Assembly (NCBI GenBank): GCA_022376515.1
Contig: WTXI01000003.1
Coordinates: forward strand, 62,001 to 126,000
DNA: 64,000 bases
Source: Lactifluus volemus
Lineage: Eukaryota; Basidiomycota; Agaricomycetes; Russulales; Russulaceae
Direction: 5' to 3'
How positions within the stretch are numbered: the stretch's first letter is position 1; every line of letters starts with the position of its first letter. The translations under genes were made by a program, and so were the position numbers. This document shows positions 12,537-25,000 of this stretch, piece after piece. The notes below the pieces were generated by a model that saw nothing but the letters and a program-made list of their open reading frames with translations, was not told the DNA's origin and made no database searches.

Positions 12537-14943
12537 TCACCATCGCCCCGGCTCTTTTATAAGACGTCCCTGGTTCCGTACAGCAGCGCGCATCCGCCGC
12601 TCTGAATCTGGTTCATCCTCACCGTCGTTATCCCTATCACGCTTTCTTGGTTTACGAATCTGTCTCTTGGAATTCGTCGTGCTGTGACCCTTTCCTCCAT
12701 GCCCGCTCACTGTGCTAGGGGCCTCGCGCAACGCGAATGACTTGGCCAGATGGCCGAGATGCAGATGTCGGATGTGGAAGATGTGTTTCTCGTCAGAAGG
12801 GTGTGTTGCGTACGCGCGAAGATGCGAAGAAAAAGCAGTGCGCGCCATCTCCACATTCTGTTGTGCTTCACGATCAGTACAATATCGAGCGGAGACGCGC
12901 AACGTACCTCTTTCCTTTTCAGGCACCACCGCTCAAACGCCAACTGAACTTCAGTTGCGCGGTCCTCATATTCCTTGCCTTTCCCGCCAAAGCCCGACTG
13001 TAAGATCTCATCGACGGCCACAGCCCCGAAGCGGCCGGCGCCACCTTCAGTAGTCCCGCTGGCCATTCGCGACTGAACCCATTCGACCCACTGTGCCTCG
13101 CTGGGCGCGATGATTGTCCATGCTTGCCCACCACGACCCGCACGTGCTGTGCGGCCGACGCGATGTACGTATTCCGTTGCGCCACCTTCCGTTGGGAGAT
13201 CGTACTGCACAACGGCACGTACACGTGGTAAATCAAGCCCGCGAGCTGCAACACTGGTGCAGAGCAAAATCGATGCCAATCGATCAGACTGAGGCGTTTT
13301 GGGGGTAGCAGAGAATTCTCGTAGAGAGGAGAGACGGGTGGCAAGGGGAAGAGACCCATGAAGTCGGAAAATTGACGTATCGGGCAGTAACGGGGAATGT
13401 ACTTCCACGCAACCATCCCCATCCTCGATCTTTTCTGCATCATCGTCTGAGCTGCCTTCATCCTCTAAATTGGAACCCCCAAGCAAACGCCAGTGAAAAT
13501 CTACCGAATCGGTACAGCTGAGAAAAACGAGAATTTTGAAGCCGCGTCGTCCACCCGACTGAGACAGTAAGGATCGAAGTAGCGCCGTGAGGGTAACGAG
13601 GCGCAATTTGAGAGGTACAATAACGTATTTCTGTGAGAGTTGCGATGGGGGGGTGAATTTAGGATCCGCTGCAGGTGCAGTGTCCTCAGTGGCGCCGATA
13701 GCTTGGTTCGGTAAATCTACCTCAGTTGCCTTGATGACGATCGGGTTGAGGAGGGTTGTACCAGCTAAGACTTGGACGTCTTCACGTATTGTCGCGGAGC
13801 ATAGAATCGTGCGCCTCCGAACATGCCAGTCCCAGTCACGAACCTCCCTGCTCCGCTTCTCATTCACTGCCTGTAATGCCAGCTTTCGGCTCCCTTCAAG
13901 ACATGAAAGAATGCCTTTGATGGCGTCCGCAAATCCGAGTTCCATGAGTCTATCAGCTTCGTCAAGGACAAGCCAACGACATTTGCTGACGTCGAAGGAA
14001 GATGTATTTTGGAGATGATCCAGCAGACGTCCCGGCGTCGCGACTAGAATAGGAATTCCTTTCCGAAGACGAGCCTTTTCGTGCCCGCGTGTTGCTCCGC
14101 CCGTTAGTAGCCCTGAGACCAGCCAGCGAGTGACCCGCATATCATTCATTTCCTCATCATCAGGTGCAGCATCGGGAGGACGCAGACGGAGCTTCAACAG
14201 CACATCGAGTACGTCAGATATTTGCTTTGCGAGTTCACGCGTAGGGGCAATGATAATCGCGAGGGTCCCAATTGAGCGATCGATGTACGAGTTTGTACTC
14301 AAAGGAAGAAGGTCGTGGAGAATCGGAAGGAGATAGGACAGCGTCTTCCCTGAACCTGTCTGGGACTGGATGAATGCATCCCTGGAAGTGGAAGAGTCAC
14401 TTGAAGATAAAAGTGCTAAAAGGGACGCGCGCTGAATCGCGGTAGGCTTTAGTATGTCCATTTTTGTTGTCAAGTGGGAAGTTATGAGGGGATTGAGTCC
14501 GAGTCCCGTAAAGGTCGAAGAATCGGTGAGTGGAGCATTACTTGGTTTGCTCTGCGCCTTTGTTACAGGTGCTTTTGGCTGCTGTTCGACCTTTGGGTTA
14601 GAAGAGAAGAGTGACGATATGATCTGGGTGGGTTGACGGGGCTTTGGAAGTGTGGGTGCTGTAGACTTGGATACCATAGACGTGTGACTGTAACCTTTTC
14701 GTGGCCGTTTATGCTGTCGTTCATCTTCTGCGTTATTGATTTCCTGTGAAGGATTCTTCGCACGAGATTTGCGTTTTTCTATCCTCTTGGATTTTACTCT
14801 ATGGACAGTGAGTACAGCAAAGAAAGTTCAGGTTTTGTGGGCCCCACACACCTGTCAGTCCATCTGCCTCCTTTCTTTGTAAACCCCCTCCTTGTCGATG
14901 GTCCTTCTTCGAGTGCAAGATTGAGCACCAAAGTGTCGTCCAT
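12537..14943 (-). CDS. DBP7: DBP7-type DEAD-box RNA helicase
   Basis: A nucleolar ATP-dependent RNA helicase; Dbp7 in yeast is needed for 60S subunit assembly. Exons are 14943-14852, 14798-12908 and 12857-12537, giving 767 residues in frame, close to the yeast length. The first exon encodes [14 protein letters not shown] and GGRWTDR, a typical DBP7 start; the helicase body is the large middle exon. Motifs seen in order: Q-motif region [10 protein letters not shown], Walker [41 protein letters not shown], then ARGLDLP and [12 protein letters not shown]. After the second intron comes [20 protein letters not shown] and [17 protein letters not shown], the family's conserved C-terminal region, then a basic tail. 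All introns are short with standard borders. Intact. Confidence 0.92.
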
Positions 14944-15303
14944 GGCTGAGGCAAAGGATGGCACGTGCCCGGGCCCAAGTTTGTGGTTTCCAAAATTTCA
15001 AACTCGTGCGCATACCTCCCATATATCGTGAACAGCGAGACAGTGACCCCCGGACATTCACGTAGTGAATAGACTGATCACTGAATTTCTCGGGGATACC
15101 GGTTTAATTCCAGCTGTCCTAGCCGACAATCACGCGTGCTTGCCTTATGTTCGAATTCCAATCGAAGTTGTTAGGGATGGCACTTAAAGAGAGAGAGAGA
15201 TGTCAATACTCGCCCTCTCCCTTGGTTATTCCCCGATTCCCTCGATATCCACCCTAGGCGTACCGCGCCCTCAAACCCTTCCACTCTTTCCTTCTGTCTG
15301 ACA
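14944..15303. promoter_or_regulatory. Divergent intergenic region (DBP7 / ferritin-like gene)
   Basis: About 360 bases separate two outward-facing genes. A run of GA repeats around 15189-15200 and pyrimidine-rich sequence before 15304 are visible. No specific factor site was identified. Promoter role inferred from layout. Confidence 0.45.
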
Positions 15304-16502
15304 ATGAAGCCTGTAGTCCGCCTCTTCTTTTTTAGTGCCCTTGCCATGCTCGCTCTTTCCCATCCTCTACCGCGCGATGGCGCACCAAGTGGTGCGTGCA
15401 CATACACATTTGTAAATCTCTTACTCAAACTTCTCTGTAGACGTCGATATCCTGAACTTCGCCCTTACCTTGGAACACCTCGAGAATGCGTTCTATGCTC
15501 AAGGTCTCTCCAAATTCTCGCAGAAGGACTTCGTAGATGCAGGTTTTCCCAAGTGGTCATACGGGCGACTCAAGCAAATTGCCGCTCACGAGGCAGCTCA
15601 CGTCCAGTTTTTGGAAGCAACTCTTGGTGACAAAGCCACTAAACCTTGCACTTACGAATTGTACATGACCCTAAGCATTTCCATGCGCGCCTATGGCTGA
15701 CGCTTTCCCCATCTAGCCCTTACGACGATCCCAAGTCCTTTATTTCCCTTGGTCATACTCTTGAGATTGTAGGCAAGTATCTCATGGCCGCTCTATGTCC
15801 TTGCCTTCACAGAACATTTATACAAAGGGGACTCTGCATATATCGACCTATTGAAGCTCTTTGAGAACAAGGTACGTTCGTGTCTCTATTTGTTCTGTCC
15901 ACAGGTAGTGATTGCTAGACCCAAGGACTACCTTCTAGCTGCGGCGACAATACTCTCCAATGAGGCCCGCCACTCTGCTTGGCTTGACTCTGCTATTAGG
16001 AAACGAAGCCCATGGAGCGGTCCATTCGACGTAGGCTTGATGTTTGGGGATCTGATCGAGTTCTGACGTCTTCAGTATAGACTCCTCTGGACATGAGTCA
16101 AGCTTTTACGATTCTAACCAAGTTTATCACTTCCTGCCCTCCACGAATCCCAAGCTCCCCGCCACCGCATTTGCTGAGCTCACGCTCCCTGACCGCGCTA
16201 GTGCACGGCCAGGTTCGGTGACACTGCTCAAATTTACGACACCGAACAACCTCGATCCTTCCACGAAGCTGTATGGCGCGTTCCTGAGCGGGCAAGTAGC
16301 CCTGATCGTGCCTCTGACTGACGGTGGGAAGAGTGTCATCATCCCTGAGAGCTTATGCGACGACAAATTATGCAACGACGACGTCTATCTCGCCGTTACG
16401 ACCGACGCGGATGGTGTAGATGACAGTAAGACTGTTGCGGGCCCCGTGTTGCTCGAATTCTCGTCCAACTCGAACGGAGTCTTGCAGACACTCTCATTCT
16501 AG
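15304..16502 (+). CDS. Secreted ferritin-like domain protein (Rds1-type), with an apparent 1-nt deletion
   Basis: The signal peptide MKPVVRLFFFSALAMLALSHP is followed by DVDILNFALTLEHLENAFY and AHEAAHVQFLEATLG, a four-helix ferritin-like (DUF/Ferritin_2) fold with paired Glu/His helices; then EHLYKGDSAYIDLLKLFENK and ILSNEARHSAWLDSAIRKRSP. Fungal relatives include the stress-responsive Rds1; an enzymatic role is not established. Visible introns lie around 15390-15440, 15663-15716, 15773-15812 (GCAAGT donor, GC-AG), 15872-15904 and 16030-16080. The domain reads through TPLDMSQAFTILTKFITSCP; the C-terminal part (FLPSTNPKLPATAFAELTLP to LLEFSSNSNGVLQTLSF) is in another frame. The join near 16136-16141 needs one extra base. 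Either the gene is broken or the assembly lost a base. Stop TAG is at 16500-16502. Confidence 0.8.
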
Positions 16503-17659
16503 TGTGTATGCAGCTGTGGCTGATATATGTATTCGTGTATGGGGACTGAGAGCAATATTTCTTCTTTTTTTATCACTCCACGTCAGGGCTCCCGTTTGTT
16601 AATATATCTTGGCGGTTTGCCTCCTCGCAATCAGCTATGTATGTTGAGTGCATCCCAGTCATGAGGTCACCCTCAGACTCTCGGAATGCATAATACACGA
16701 AAGGCAGAAACAAAACAAAACCTAGCTGGTCACAGACGGGAGTTGACTCCTTTTTGCACTACGTCGCGCATTGGGAACGACGCCCGCAAGTCACAGGACA
16801 AATTCTTTACCATCAAGTCTGTATGTAATCATGTCAAAAGCGAGAAATACAATTGTTTCATTCTGACTGAGCCACATCAAAATACAGCAATCTAAGTAGT
16901 TCCATACCAATAAGAAAAGGGTAGTTCTTGAGAAAGTTGAGAACAGGGGGCGCACGCGAGGGAGGAAGTAGGCAGCGGAGGGGGGAACCTGGGAAGGGGG
17001 GACAATCACAGAAGTGGGCACTAGGGGGAGGAGGGCCAGGAAGGGGTTGTACAGGCACGCGCCTGCGCATTTGCTGCAACGGAAGCGCATCAGGTTTGGC
17101 GCGTTTACCCGATCACTCGTCTCCAGCATAAGAATCTTGATGGAGACCCCGCTTCTTCCCCTTAGCGACTCGGATACCGATGCATACTGTACAGTAGCTC
17201 GGTGTTTTTTTTTTTTTTAGAATCTGCATTTATATAGCGCAACATGTTTACAATGAACAAGACGCGCTCGGTCACTAATCAGCTAACTAAAGGCGACCTG
17301 GGTGACTGTGAGAGTATGAGTTCTTAGGTGTGGGGTGAGATATGTGGTCTAATGGGGGGGGGCTGGCGATCGCCCGGCGCTCAGCCATGGTCTCCGGTTG
17401 TCGTCTCCTGGTCTCATGCAAGTCTGCGTCTCTCGATGAAGCCGCGAGGGCTTGCTCCCGCGCTCGTTCCGAAGATGATGTTCACGGACAGGGTGGGGTT
17501 GTGGGGTGAGGTGGCGGGGCGTGCTTCCCTGAGGGGGGACGCGAGGATGATGTGGGACGTAGCTGGTGATCCTACGCTCCTCAGATAGCCGCTTGCGTTT
17601 TGGCGCCGTTGGACACCTATGGGCCATGGACGCGAACTTATCCTTTCTGGAAGGGTGTG
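16503..17659. other. Intergenic, possibly the 3' exons of the hypothetical gene to the right
   Basis: Contains a T-run at about 17206-17218 and low-complexity G-rich text at about 16970-17050. A minus-strand open frame at 17349-17681 (basic text such as PKRKRLSEERRITSY) could be a further exon of the gene at 17660-18150, but no splice join with a matching phase was found. Confidence 0.35.
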
Positions 17660-18150
17660 TCAAAGGGATTGCCGCTGACAAGGTACAGTATATTTAGCCG
17701 AGCGGAGAGCTTCCATGGCAGATGAAGCCGGTGTCGATTGAGTAACTAGAGACTGAGAGAGGCTTGCAATTTCTCGAGTGAGTGATTGCAGGCTCTCCTC
17801 AGGCACAGGCCCGGGTAGGCTGGTGCTTGCACACAGAGGCTTGTCTTGAATCTGTATCACATTTAAGGGTGCAGTGGAGCAAGGTTTATCAACCAGTTGA
17901 TTTCGCATCTTCTGGTTGCAACCGATATTTTCTTCATGAATTACTCGACTGACATCATTTAGCGTGATGAATTTGTCGGCGTAGCTACCTGCCGGTGCTG
18001 ATTTCTGGATGGATCGCATCTGTAAATGTATTAGATGATTTAGATCTATAGCCAAAATTTCAGATTATTCACGCACAATATCACTGGTATCTATCTTCTT
18101 CCCTAGCATAATTCTAATCTGTTCCTGGGAAGCATGCGAGATGCGTGTGT
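17660..18150 (-). CDS. Hypothetical protein, partial gene model
   Basis: Two exons can be joined: one ending at about 18072 with EQIRIMLGKKIDTSDI, and one from 18013 with MRSIQKSAPAGSYADKFITL, continuing to a stop at 17660. The join uses donor GTGCGT and acceptor TTTACAG. A further 5' exon is likely, since an acceptor TTCCCAG lies just upstream of EQIRIML near 18128. The visible protein is Ser/Gln-rich and helix-prone, without a recognised domain. The 3' end may differ if the basic frame at 17349-17681 belongs to it. Function unknown. Confidence 0.4.
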
Positions 18151-19549
18151 ACGTGACATTCGCCAAGCCAAGCTGGCAGCCTGCGCTCAACTTCCGTCAC
18201 TTCACTAAGTTAGCATGATGGGACCACATCATCACAACTTATCGTCAGTTCCACTTTCATCGGCTGGACCCAAGGTCGCCGGTGGCTTCCTTTCCTCTGA
18301 TTACCTGGAACAAATCCACGATAGCCTTACCAGTTTCGGGCAATAGTATCGGTATGGTTCGTGGTGATCACCGGGACAATATTCACCAGTCCCGAACTTC
18401 CGCCTGAGCCGACTATTTGGAGCGGCTGGCCTTGCAACCACGTTGTTCCTATCTTTATGCCTTGTGACTTGGGCTCAGCGTAGAGTCACCAGCCTCATGT
18501 CCAATAGTTCGAGCTTTACCTTAACAGTGTTAACACCCATGCTATAGGCTCAACTACACTAGGAGTCTAGGTCAGAGGTGTATTTAAGGCACCCAATTCA
18601 TCGTAGAAAGAAGAACAGTACTAGTCACTCTTTCCTCCATAAAATCTACTCTCGAGCTCACCCATGCACCTTCGGGCGTACATTCAGTGCGATTCTAACC
18701 CCGCGAGGTTGGTCATGTCTGCGTGCAGGAGCAGATCAGCATTTTCTACTGTTGCGTGAAGAGAGGAGACAGTCTGAGGCGACCATCCTACAAGGAAGGG
18801 TGCTTGAGGTATTGCTCCGACGACACAGCATGATTGACGTGGCAATGGCGGGAACGACATGTTCAGGGTTCTCGGACATCGAAATGGGTGAGAGTGTAAG
18901 GGTTCGAGAACGGTGGACGAGATTCGGCAATGCGTTCGGGAAAGGCGCCCTCGTGATCTCGACCGGTCGGGGATTTGGAGAGACTTACTTGGTAGTTGCA
19001 TAGATGTTGGCGTGAACGTGGACGTGGACGTGAATGGTCTGTTGTTGTTGTTTTTGGTGTTTTTCTTCGTACTCGAGATTCTGCCAAGAAAGTCTTCTCT
19101 CTAATACTGAACGATAAAGATGGCTCGAGGATAGGTGTAAACCCAGAACAGCACCTTCAACTGAGGCTATGAGGGCAGATATAACAAGGCATCGTCTCCT
19201 TAAGCTATTCTCTATCTCTGCACTGAGTTATCTGGCGATAATCAAGGAAGCTGTGCATGTCGGCGCGCAATAACAAGCCGGGACCATGGGGTGGAACGCG
19301 GCACGTGATAACAAAGATATCCGTACGTCCCGAACTTCCGCCTGATTCGGAGCCGACTCTTTGGAAACCTGGAACAGGATGTATAAAACCACCCAAACCG
19401 CACCGATTCGATAGAACCAAACATATTCCTTAGTAGCTACTGTCCGCGACTCTGTTTGTCCATATCATGGTGCCAAACACAAGTTGAAATATTACTAACA
19501 TCCGGCTTTGAATGTCCTCACAACCGAAACGCAAAGCGAGTTCCATACG
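18151..19549. other. Intergenic with a short repeated motif
   Basis: No gene supported; the 141-codon frame at 18578-19003 (plus) and its antisense partners have no domain. The text CCCGAACTTCCGCCTGA and the following CCGACT-TTTGGA occur twice, near 18391-18422 and 19327-19366, with small differences. This is a short dispersed repeat or shared regulatory block. Confidence 0.45.
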
Positions 19550-20108
19550 TCATTGTACGTGGAGAGTTACGTTCTCGTGTTCGAACAATGCAAACGGACC
19601 CGCCTTCCACAGAGCCCAACACTTCAGCACATCTGAATTCAGCACAGAATGCGAAGCGACTTACGCCAACGAGTGCCAGGTGGGTCACTGTGAGCTGGGC
19701 TTTGGTATCTCTCTTAAAGGTCCTTGGTACTGTCAGGGTAAAATTCTGCTGGGGAGCGTTCAGCGGCGTTGGAGTCGTTGGGAATTGGGGGTTGTAGGGG
19801 CCGGAATAAAGCGTGTTGCCGAGGATATCAATTGGACTCGGGCATAAATGGGTGAGACAATTGAGCAGGGAGATCACAATCGCAACCTCCTGGGAGCCCG
19901 TCAGGGTATCCTGAAAAACTTATTTAGCGTGCAGCCCCGTCAGCATAGTAGAACTCAGAAGGGTTCTGCGTACCGGCCGGACAACCTGAACTGTGAACGG
20001 TTCCCCGGGTTTGATCTGGGAACCCGGGTGGGGATAGCCAATGTCTATACTCTGTCCGAGTGCGCCGCAGACAAGGGAGGCGAAGGCGACCAGCGAAGCA
20101 AACTTCAT
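19550..20108 (-). CDS. Small secreted protein (Agaricomycete family), three exons
   Basis: Exons are 20108-19974, 19910-19665 and 19621-19550, giving 150 residues with consistent phases. The signal peptide is MKFASLVAFASLVCGALGQ. The mature protein starts SIDIGYPHPGSQIKPGEPF, a form common in small secreted Agaricomycete proteins with a beta-sandwich-like body (family recognised by pattern only). The second exon carries RPDTLTGSQEVAIVISLLN and NFTLTVPRTFKRDTKAQLTV; the last ends FEHENVTLHVQ. The introns are 63 nt and 43 nt with standard GT...AG borders. The acceptor of the second intron is chosen because the other candidate stops at once. No membrane anchor is seen. A TATA-like box lies 83 bases upstream of the start. 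Role unknown. Confidence 0.75.
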
Positions 20109-20190
20109 TGAATGGAAAGATACCAGGTACAAGGAGCCAGGAAAGGAGCGAGTGTCTTCCTGAACGCAACGGTCAGTAAATGGCTGTCGT

Positions 20191-20197
20191 TTATATA
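20191..20197 (-). promoter_or_regulatory. TATA-like box of the secreted-protein gene
   Basis: The minus strand reads TATATAA here, 83 bases upstream of the ATG at 20108, a usual distance for a fungal core promoter. Confidence 0.5.
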
Positions 20198-21214
20198 CTA
20201 TACCATCGCTCACACGGACTCGGAAGTTGATATTCTCTTTTCATTCATGGGGCACTGAAAATTTATCGCTTATGTGTAAGCGATAGTAGGTGAAACTGAA
20301 TTATCATGTGGCAACGGACTTCGATGAAGAATCAGCTTCTCCATCAGACCAACACCTTATTGAATCGTTTAATAAGGATGGAGAAATTGTCTCCACAAAT
20401 TAGTCAGGAACCGTAGATTACCTGAGATGCAAACATGGGGCCCGGGATTCTGACTCAACATCGCGGGCACAGCAGAGGACATTGACTGAGATCAGCAAAG
20501 GAGACTGATGCGAATGGAGTTTCAGTTGCAGAATGTGTGTGGACTTCGTTACTATTTCCGTCGCGGGGTGGGTGAGGCCAAAAAGCGCCGTAAACGCGTC
20601 ACGGAAAGCCTTCTGACGAAGGCGTGCTCGTGGTATGACCGCCCTGCCCTAAGCTGCTATCCTTAGGCTGTTTAAAACGGTAGCAGTTGGACGTTCCGCT
20701 GAAACGACTGGCGGGCCACCTGCGTCCGTGCACTAGACCAGTCAGATGAGATTCATTTTCCGCATGTGACCATGCGCTCGTGATACATCGGAAGTTTGAT
20801 GCTCCTACCATCAGCAGCTATGAAACAGGACTAGATCGCTCGAAGGAGACCCACACATGAACCGCTATGTTGTATTCATACTGTAGGGTCTGATGCAGTT
20901 TATCCTGGTGACGTAACTCGAAGCTCCGGCACTGGCTGATGAAAGAAAACAGCGGAGTTGATTGGCCGTGGCCCGCTAGATGCCAATATCCATTCGCGCG
21001 CGGAATCTAAGGAAGGGATTTGGCCATCTGGTATCCCATTTGTGAGCGTTGGCGAGTGGTTTTTCGTAAGGCTGAAACATATTCACCCGGGAAGGTTCGC
21101 ATTGTTTAGGAGATAAAATGCATTAAACTTGTCATGACCTACTTGCTTTTCTACATGGGGGCGGGATGGCAGCGGCGGCTGGCCAGTCCATGGTAGCCGA
21201 GACGGCAGAGAATA
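20198..21214. other. Intergenic, no gene recognised
   Basis: Only short frames (up to about 70 codons, 20599-20811 minus) without features. No repeat shared with other parts of the window was recognised. Confidence 0.45.
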
Positions 21215-21861
21215 CTATCCCTGCCTCTGACCTCCCCATGAAGGTTGGTCAAGGTTCATCCCATCAGAGTTTTCCGGCGGCTTTCTCTGTACCTCCATCA
21301 TGCTCTCCATTATGATGTCGACGTCACTTGTCAGCGATTGCGTTTCTTGTATGGCCCTTATCCGCCGCTGGAGCGCAGTCTCGAGCACTTCCTCTTCTTC
21401 AAGCAGCCGAACGTGCCATCTCAAGGAACGCATAACCTGCTCATGCATCACTTCATATCGAGTCGAATTAGTCATACTGTCACGAATTGGTGCATAACCT
21501 TACCTCTCTCTTCTCCCAACGTACTGTAACTATTGGTTGCTGCTCCACGACGAGGGCGTGGCATTAACAGTGGGCGTGTTTCTGCATACTCCTCCTCCTC
21601 TCGCTTCTCATGGATGCGTAAACCGGCAAGCACCTTTTTTGAAAATGTATCGTCGGAGAGCTCTACGTCCGATAAGTTCGTTTCATCGGGCCCGTATGCC
21701 GTAGTTAGTGAGTCATTTGGAGAGGCAGAGCGGATGAATGGTGCCTCATAAGGGACATCACCGCGTTGGAGCTCATGAGTGGGGCCCGACATTTCGATAT
21801 TATTCAAGGCCAGAGTACGGTTAAGGGTTTGCCCTTGCTGGTCATTCAACCACGTGATCAT
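21215..21861 (-). CDS. Conserved-looking coiled-coil protein, unknown function
   Basis: Two exons, 21861-21504 and 21450-21215, joined by a 53-nt intron with a CTAAT branch-like site, give 197 residues (174 if the second Met at 21792, MSGPTHELQRG, is the start). The first half is acidic and Ser-rich with PYEAPFIRSASPND; the second is strongly helical and charged: SLRWHVRLLEEEEVLETALQ, then QSLTSDVDIIMESMMEVQ. The phase and the sharp change to helix at the junction support the join. It may be a structural or adaptor protein, but no family name can be given. It faces away from the kinase gene at 22028. Confidence 0.6.
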
Positions 21862-22027
21862 AGAACATGTGATCGGATTATCCCCTCGTTTAGGGACGCG
21901 TTATTTGTTCTTATTTTGTGGGTGTTCATATGCGCACTTTTGCCGCGTCTTGTTTTCTCGACCTCTTCACTCTGTCGTCCTCGGATTCTTTCTCCTCTGT
22001 GTATATTTAGTTTTGTGTCTATTTCTG
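21862..22027. promoter_or_regulatory. Short bidirectional intergenic region (coiled-coil gene / kinase)
   Basis: About 165 bases between two divergent start codons. The plus strand is T/C-rich, as is usual upstream of fungal genes. A shared promoter is inferred from the layout; no factor site was identified. Confidence 0.45.
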
Positions 22028-25000
22028 ATGTCTTCCGACCACCTTCCATCTGATTCTCCCGACATTTTCACCCTTTCCGACCGGGTTCTCGCAGAAAAGC
22101 TTCAATTTGTAAAGGAGGTGCGCGTCTTTATCTCAATGTCGACTCTTGCTACATACTCATACGCCCTCTCAGATTGGCTTCGGAAATTGGGGCAGTGTTT
22201 GGTTATGCAGACCGAGAGTGTTAGACAGTGGTAATGAAACGAAACTTGCGGTCAAGCTCGTGCATCGTTCCAAGACGAATACAACGGCCGCTCGTGTTCG
22301 ATCATTGTATGTGACTCGATTCAGAATTATGTCTTTCCCTTATTGATTCGCTTTTATTCAGATGGAACGAGATGAAGGTAGTTCGGACGTTCAAGAACGA
22401 TCCTCATCCTTCGATCGTACCTTTCCATTCCTTCATTATCACTCCTTCATATGCACTTATCACCATGTGAGTATAATGCGATTATATGTGCATTCTGTAA
22501 CCCTTGGAGACGGGCTGCGTTTCAAGTCATTGTTGTACTGACTTGAGGTTTCTCAAGGGAATACCTCCCAGAACTGGTCCCTGTTGAAGTTCCGGAGTGC
22601 AAAGCCAAAGACTGGTTTCGTTCACTTCTCTCAGGTGTCCAGTTTCTCCATTCTCGAGGTGTCGTACACAATGACATCAAGTACGTATTCCGTTTTCCGT
22701 CTAGTCAACGCAGGAGATAATAACAGTTCAACGTAGACCTGCAAACGTCCTGCTATCAGAGCGACAAGTGCCTGTGTTGGTTGATTTCGGCTTCGCGGAG
22801 AAGTACGACCTGGAGAACAACAATGCATTTCTCTCCAACCTCACGTATGGTACTCCCGAGGTGTGTTGCCTTTTCCTCTATCCGTGTGTGGCTCTCAACC
22901 CAACCCAACCCAACGTCCCCAGTACTTGTCACCGGAACGAGCCAGGGGACTTCCACATGATACCCGCAAGGCTGACATTTGGTCTCTTGGCGTTACCTTC
23001 TTTGAGATTCTTGTTGGGCGTACGCCATTCGAGCACACCGAAGGTGAACCTTTCACCACCAAGGCTGCTTTGGAGGATTATTGGGCCCGAACTGTATGGT
23101 TACTCCCATGTTACGTGATCCACTTACGACGTGGGAGTTAGATGCGTGGGAAGTGGCAAGGCAATTGGAAAATGTCCAAAGACGCAGAGAAGATCCTCTA
23201 TCGTATGATTCAGCCGAACGCTGACCAGCGCTGCACTGCCTCCGAAGCTTTGCAAGATCCTTACTGGGACTTGCCTCCCCCAGCTTCAGCCCATAAACCA
23301 GGTGGAATTCCGTGTAGATCACGGTCGCGTGATGCTATCTCTCCCTCGTCTTCGCGTCGCGTGTTCAAGACTCGGCAATCAGGACGTAAACACGATCAGA
23401 TTGACAAGGAGAATGTCCCCATCACTGCACCAAATATGAAGAAGAGTCCCGGTCGGCAGCGAGTGCTCTCAGGAACGGATGGTGAGTACCTTTTCCCATT
23501 TTGGGAGGGGTAAATGACGCCTGTCTAGTTCTCGGTTTAGCAAAGAGGCGCCCCAACGTCGATACGCACATGCTCACACCACCGCGTCCCAGAGAGAATA
23601 TGCGTGCATCCAAACAGAGGTCCCCAAAAGTTCAAGACAAGGAGAACGCCCCAGACCCACAGAGGTCTGCTCCGCGAAAGCAACCCTCTGCACGTGGCTT
23701 AGCTTGCAGGCCTTCCCCTCTGGGAGACCGCACAGTTCAGATGCGCAGCGCCGGGAACTCACGAGCCAGTGCCCCTAACAAGAGCACTGGTGAAACGGAT
23801 AGGAGCATTGGAAGTGTTCGTAATCGTATGCGCGAGTGGGAACTGGAGCGTGAGAGGCTACGAGAGATGGAGCGCGTTGGCGAGTTGGACACCCAGGATA
23901 CGGAGCATGAGGCAGAGCGTCCTGTTCCTGTACGAAAGCCATCACGGCTGCGAGACAATGTGTCTGAGGCACCACCATCACCTAGTGCGCCCTTTCCCTT
24001 CGGCGTGCGTGCTCGTTGCGTGGTAACAGTTTTTCCCACAGATGCGCGCTCCACCCCAACACGGTCAAATGACGTCTTCGCACGGACCATGTCTGCAAGG
24101 CTCTTTAAGCCGGTTAAGGAGTCAAGCGTGCCCCCTACATCTATGCTACCTTTGCCAGGTATGGCTAACGTACTGCTTCTACTATCATTGTAACCTCTGT
24201 AATCGTAGATGCTGACACGGACCTGCCCTTACGCGACACGTTTACCCGGAATGCGTCCGCGAATGAATCGAGCTTCAGCCTCCTTAAACAGAGCCTCAAA
24301 GTCCCGCTCGGTGTGTTCAACGAATAAGCACTAGCCGCACTTCCTCTAATCTTTTGAGACAATCCTTAGGCAAGACAGTTGATATTTGCAAGTCCTCAGT
24401 TGGCCTTATCGGGTGTCGCCAAAGTGCAGCCTGCAATTCACCACAGAAACTGAGCGGTCGGCCATCTTGGGAGAATGAAATTCTTCACGAAGGTAGGGTT
24501 TCGAGTCGACCATTGTCTACCTTTTAATGATTGTTTTGTAGCAGCGAATTCGTCATTGCCCGCTGTGCAACAGGCCCTACGAAACCAACGAATCGGTGTC
24601 GACAGCCGGGCTGATCGGATGAATATTTGGCTACAGAACGTCGAGAGTATGTGTGCCCAGTCCGCATTGCTTGGCGCTCTACTCATGCCATCATCTTCAT
24701 ATTCTAGAGTCGTCGCTGATGCGAGGCAAAATTTCGCTTCTTCGAATGTTAACTTGTTACCCCCACTTCCCGTCGCTCCTGGACCCCAGACTCGTCGGCC
24801 ATCCCGTGATGATTCGAGTCGGTCTACACGGCCTGCGCACCGGCCAATTGTTGCTAATCAGATCTTTCATGTCGAAGAGGACATGAACAGAGACCAGAGC
24901 TTTAGCTTCACGGCGACCTCAGAAGACAATGTCCGCCATTGTTCGGTTCCTGCGGATGCACACACTACCATTCCGCTGGAGGGGCCCAGTCGCCCGTTGT

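Noticed and set aside
18578..19003. 141-codon plus-strand open frame
   Set aside because: Both strands are open here and no feature favours either; no homologue recognised.
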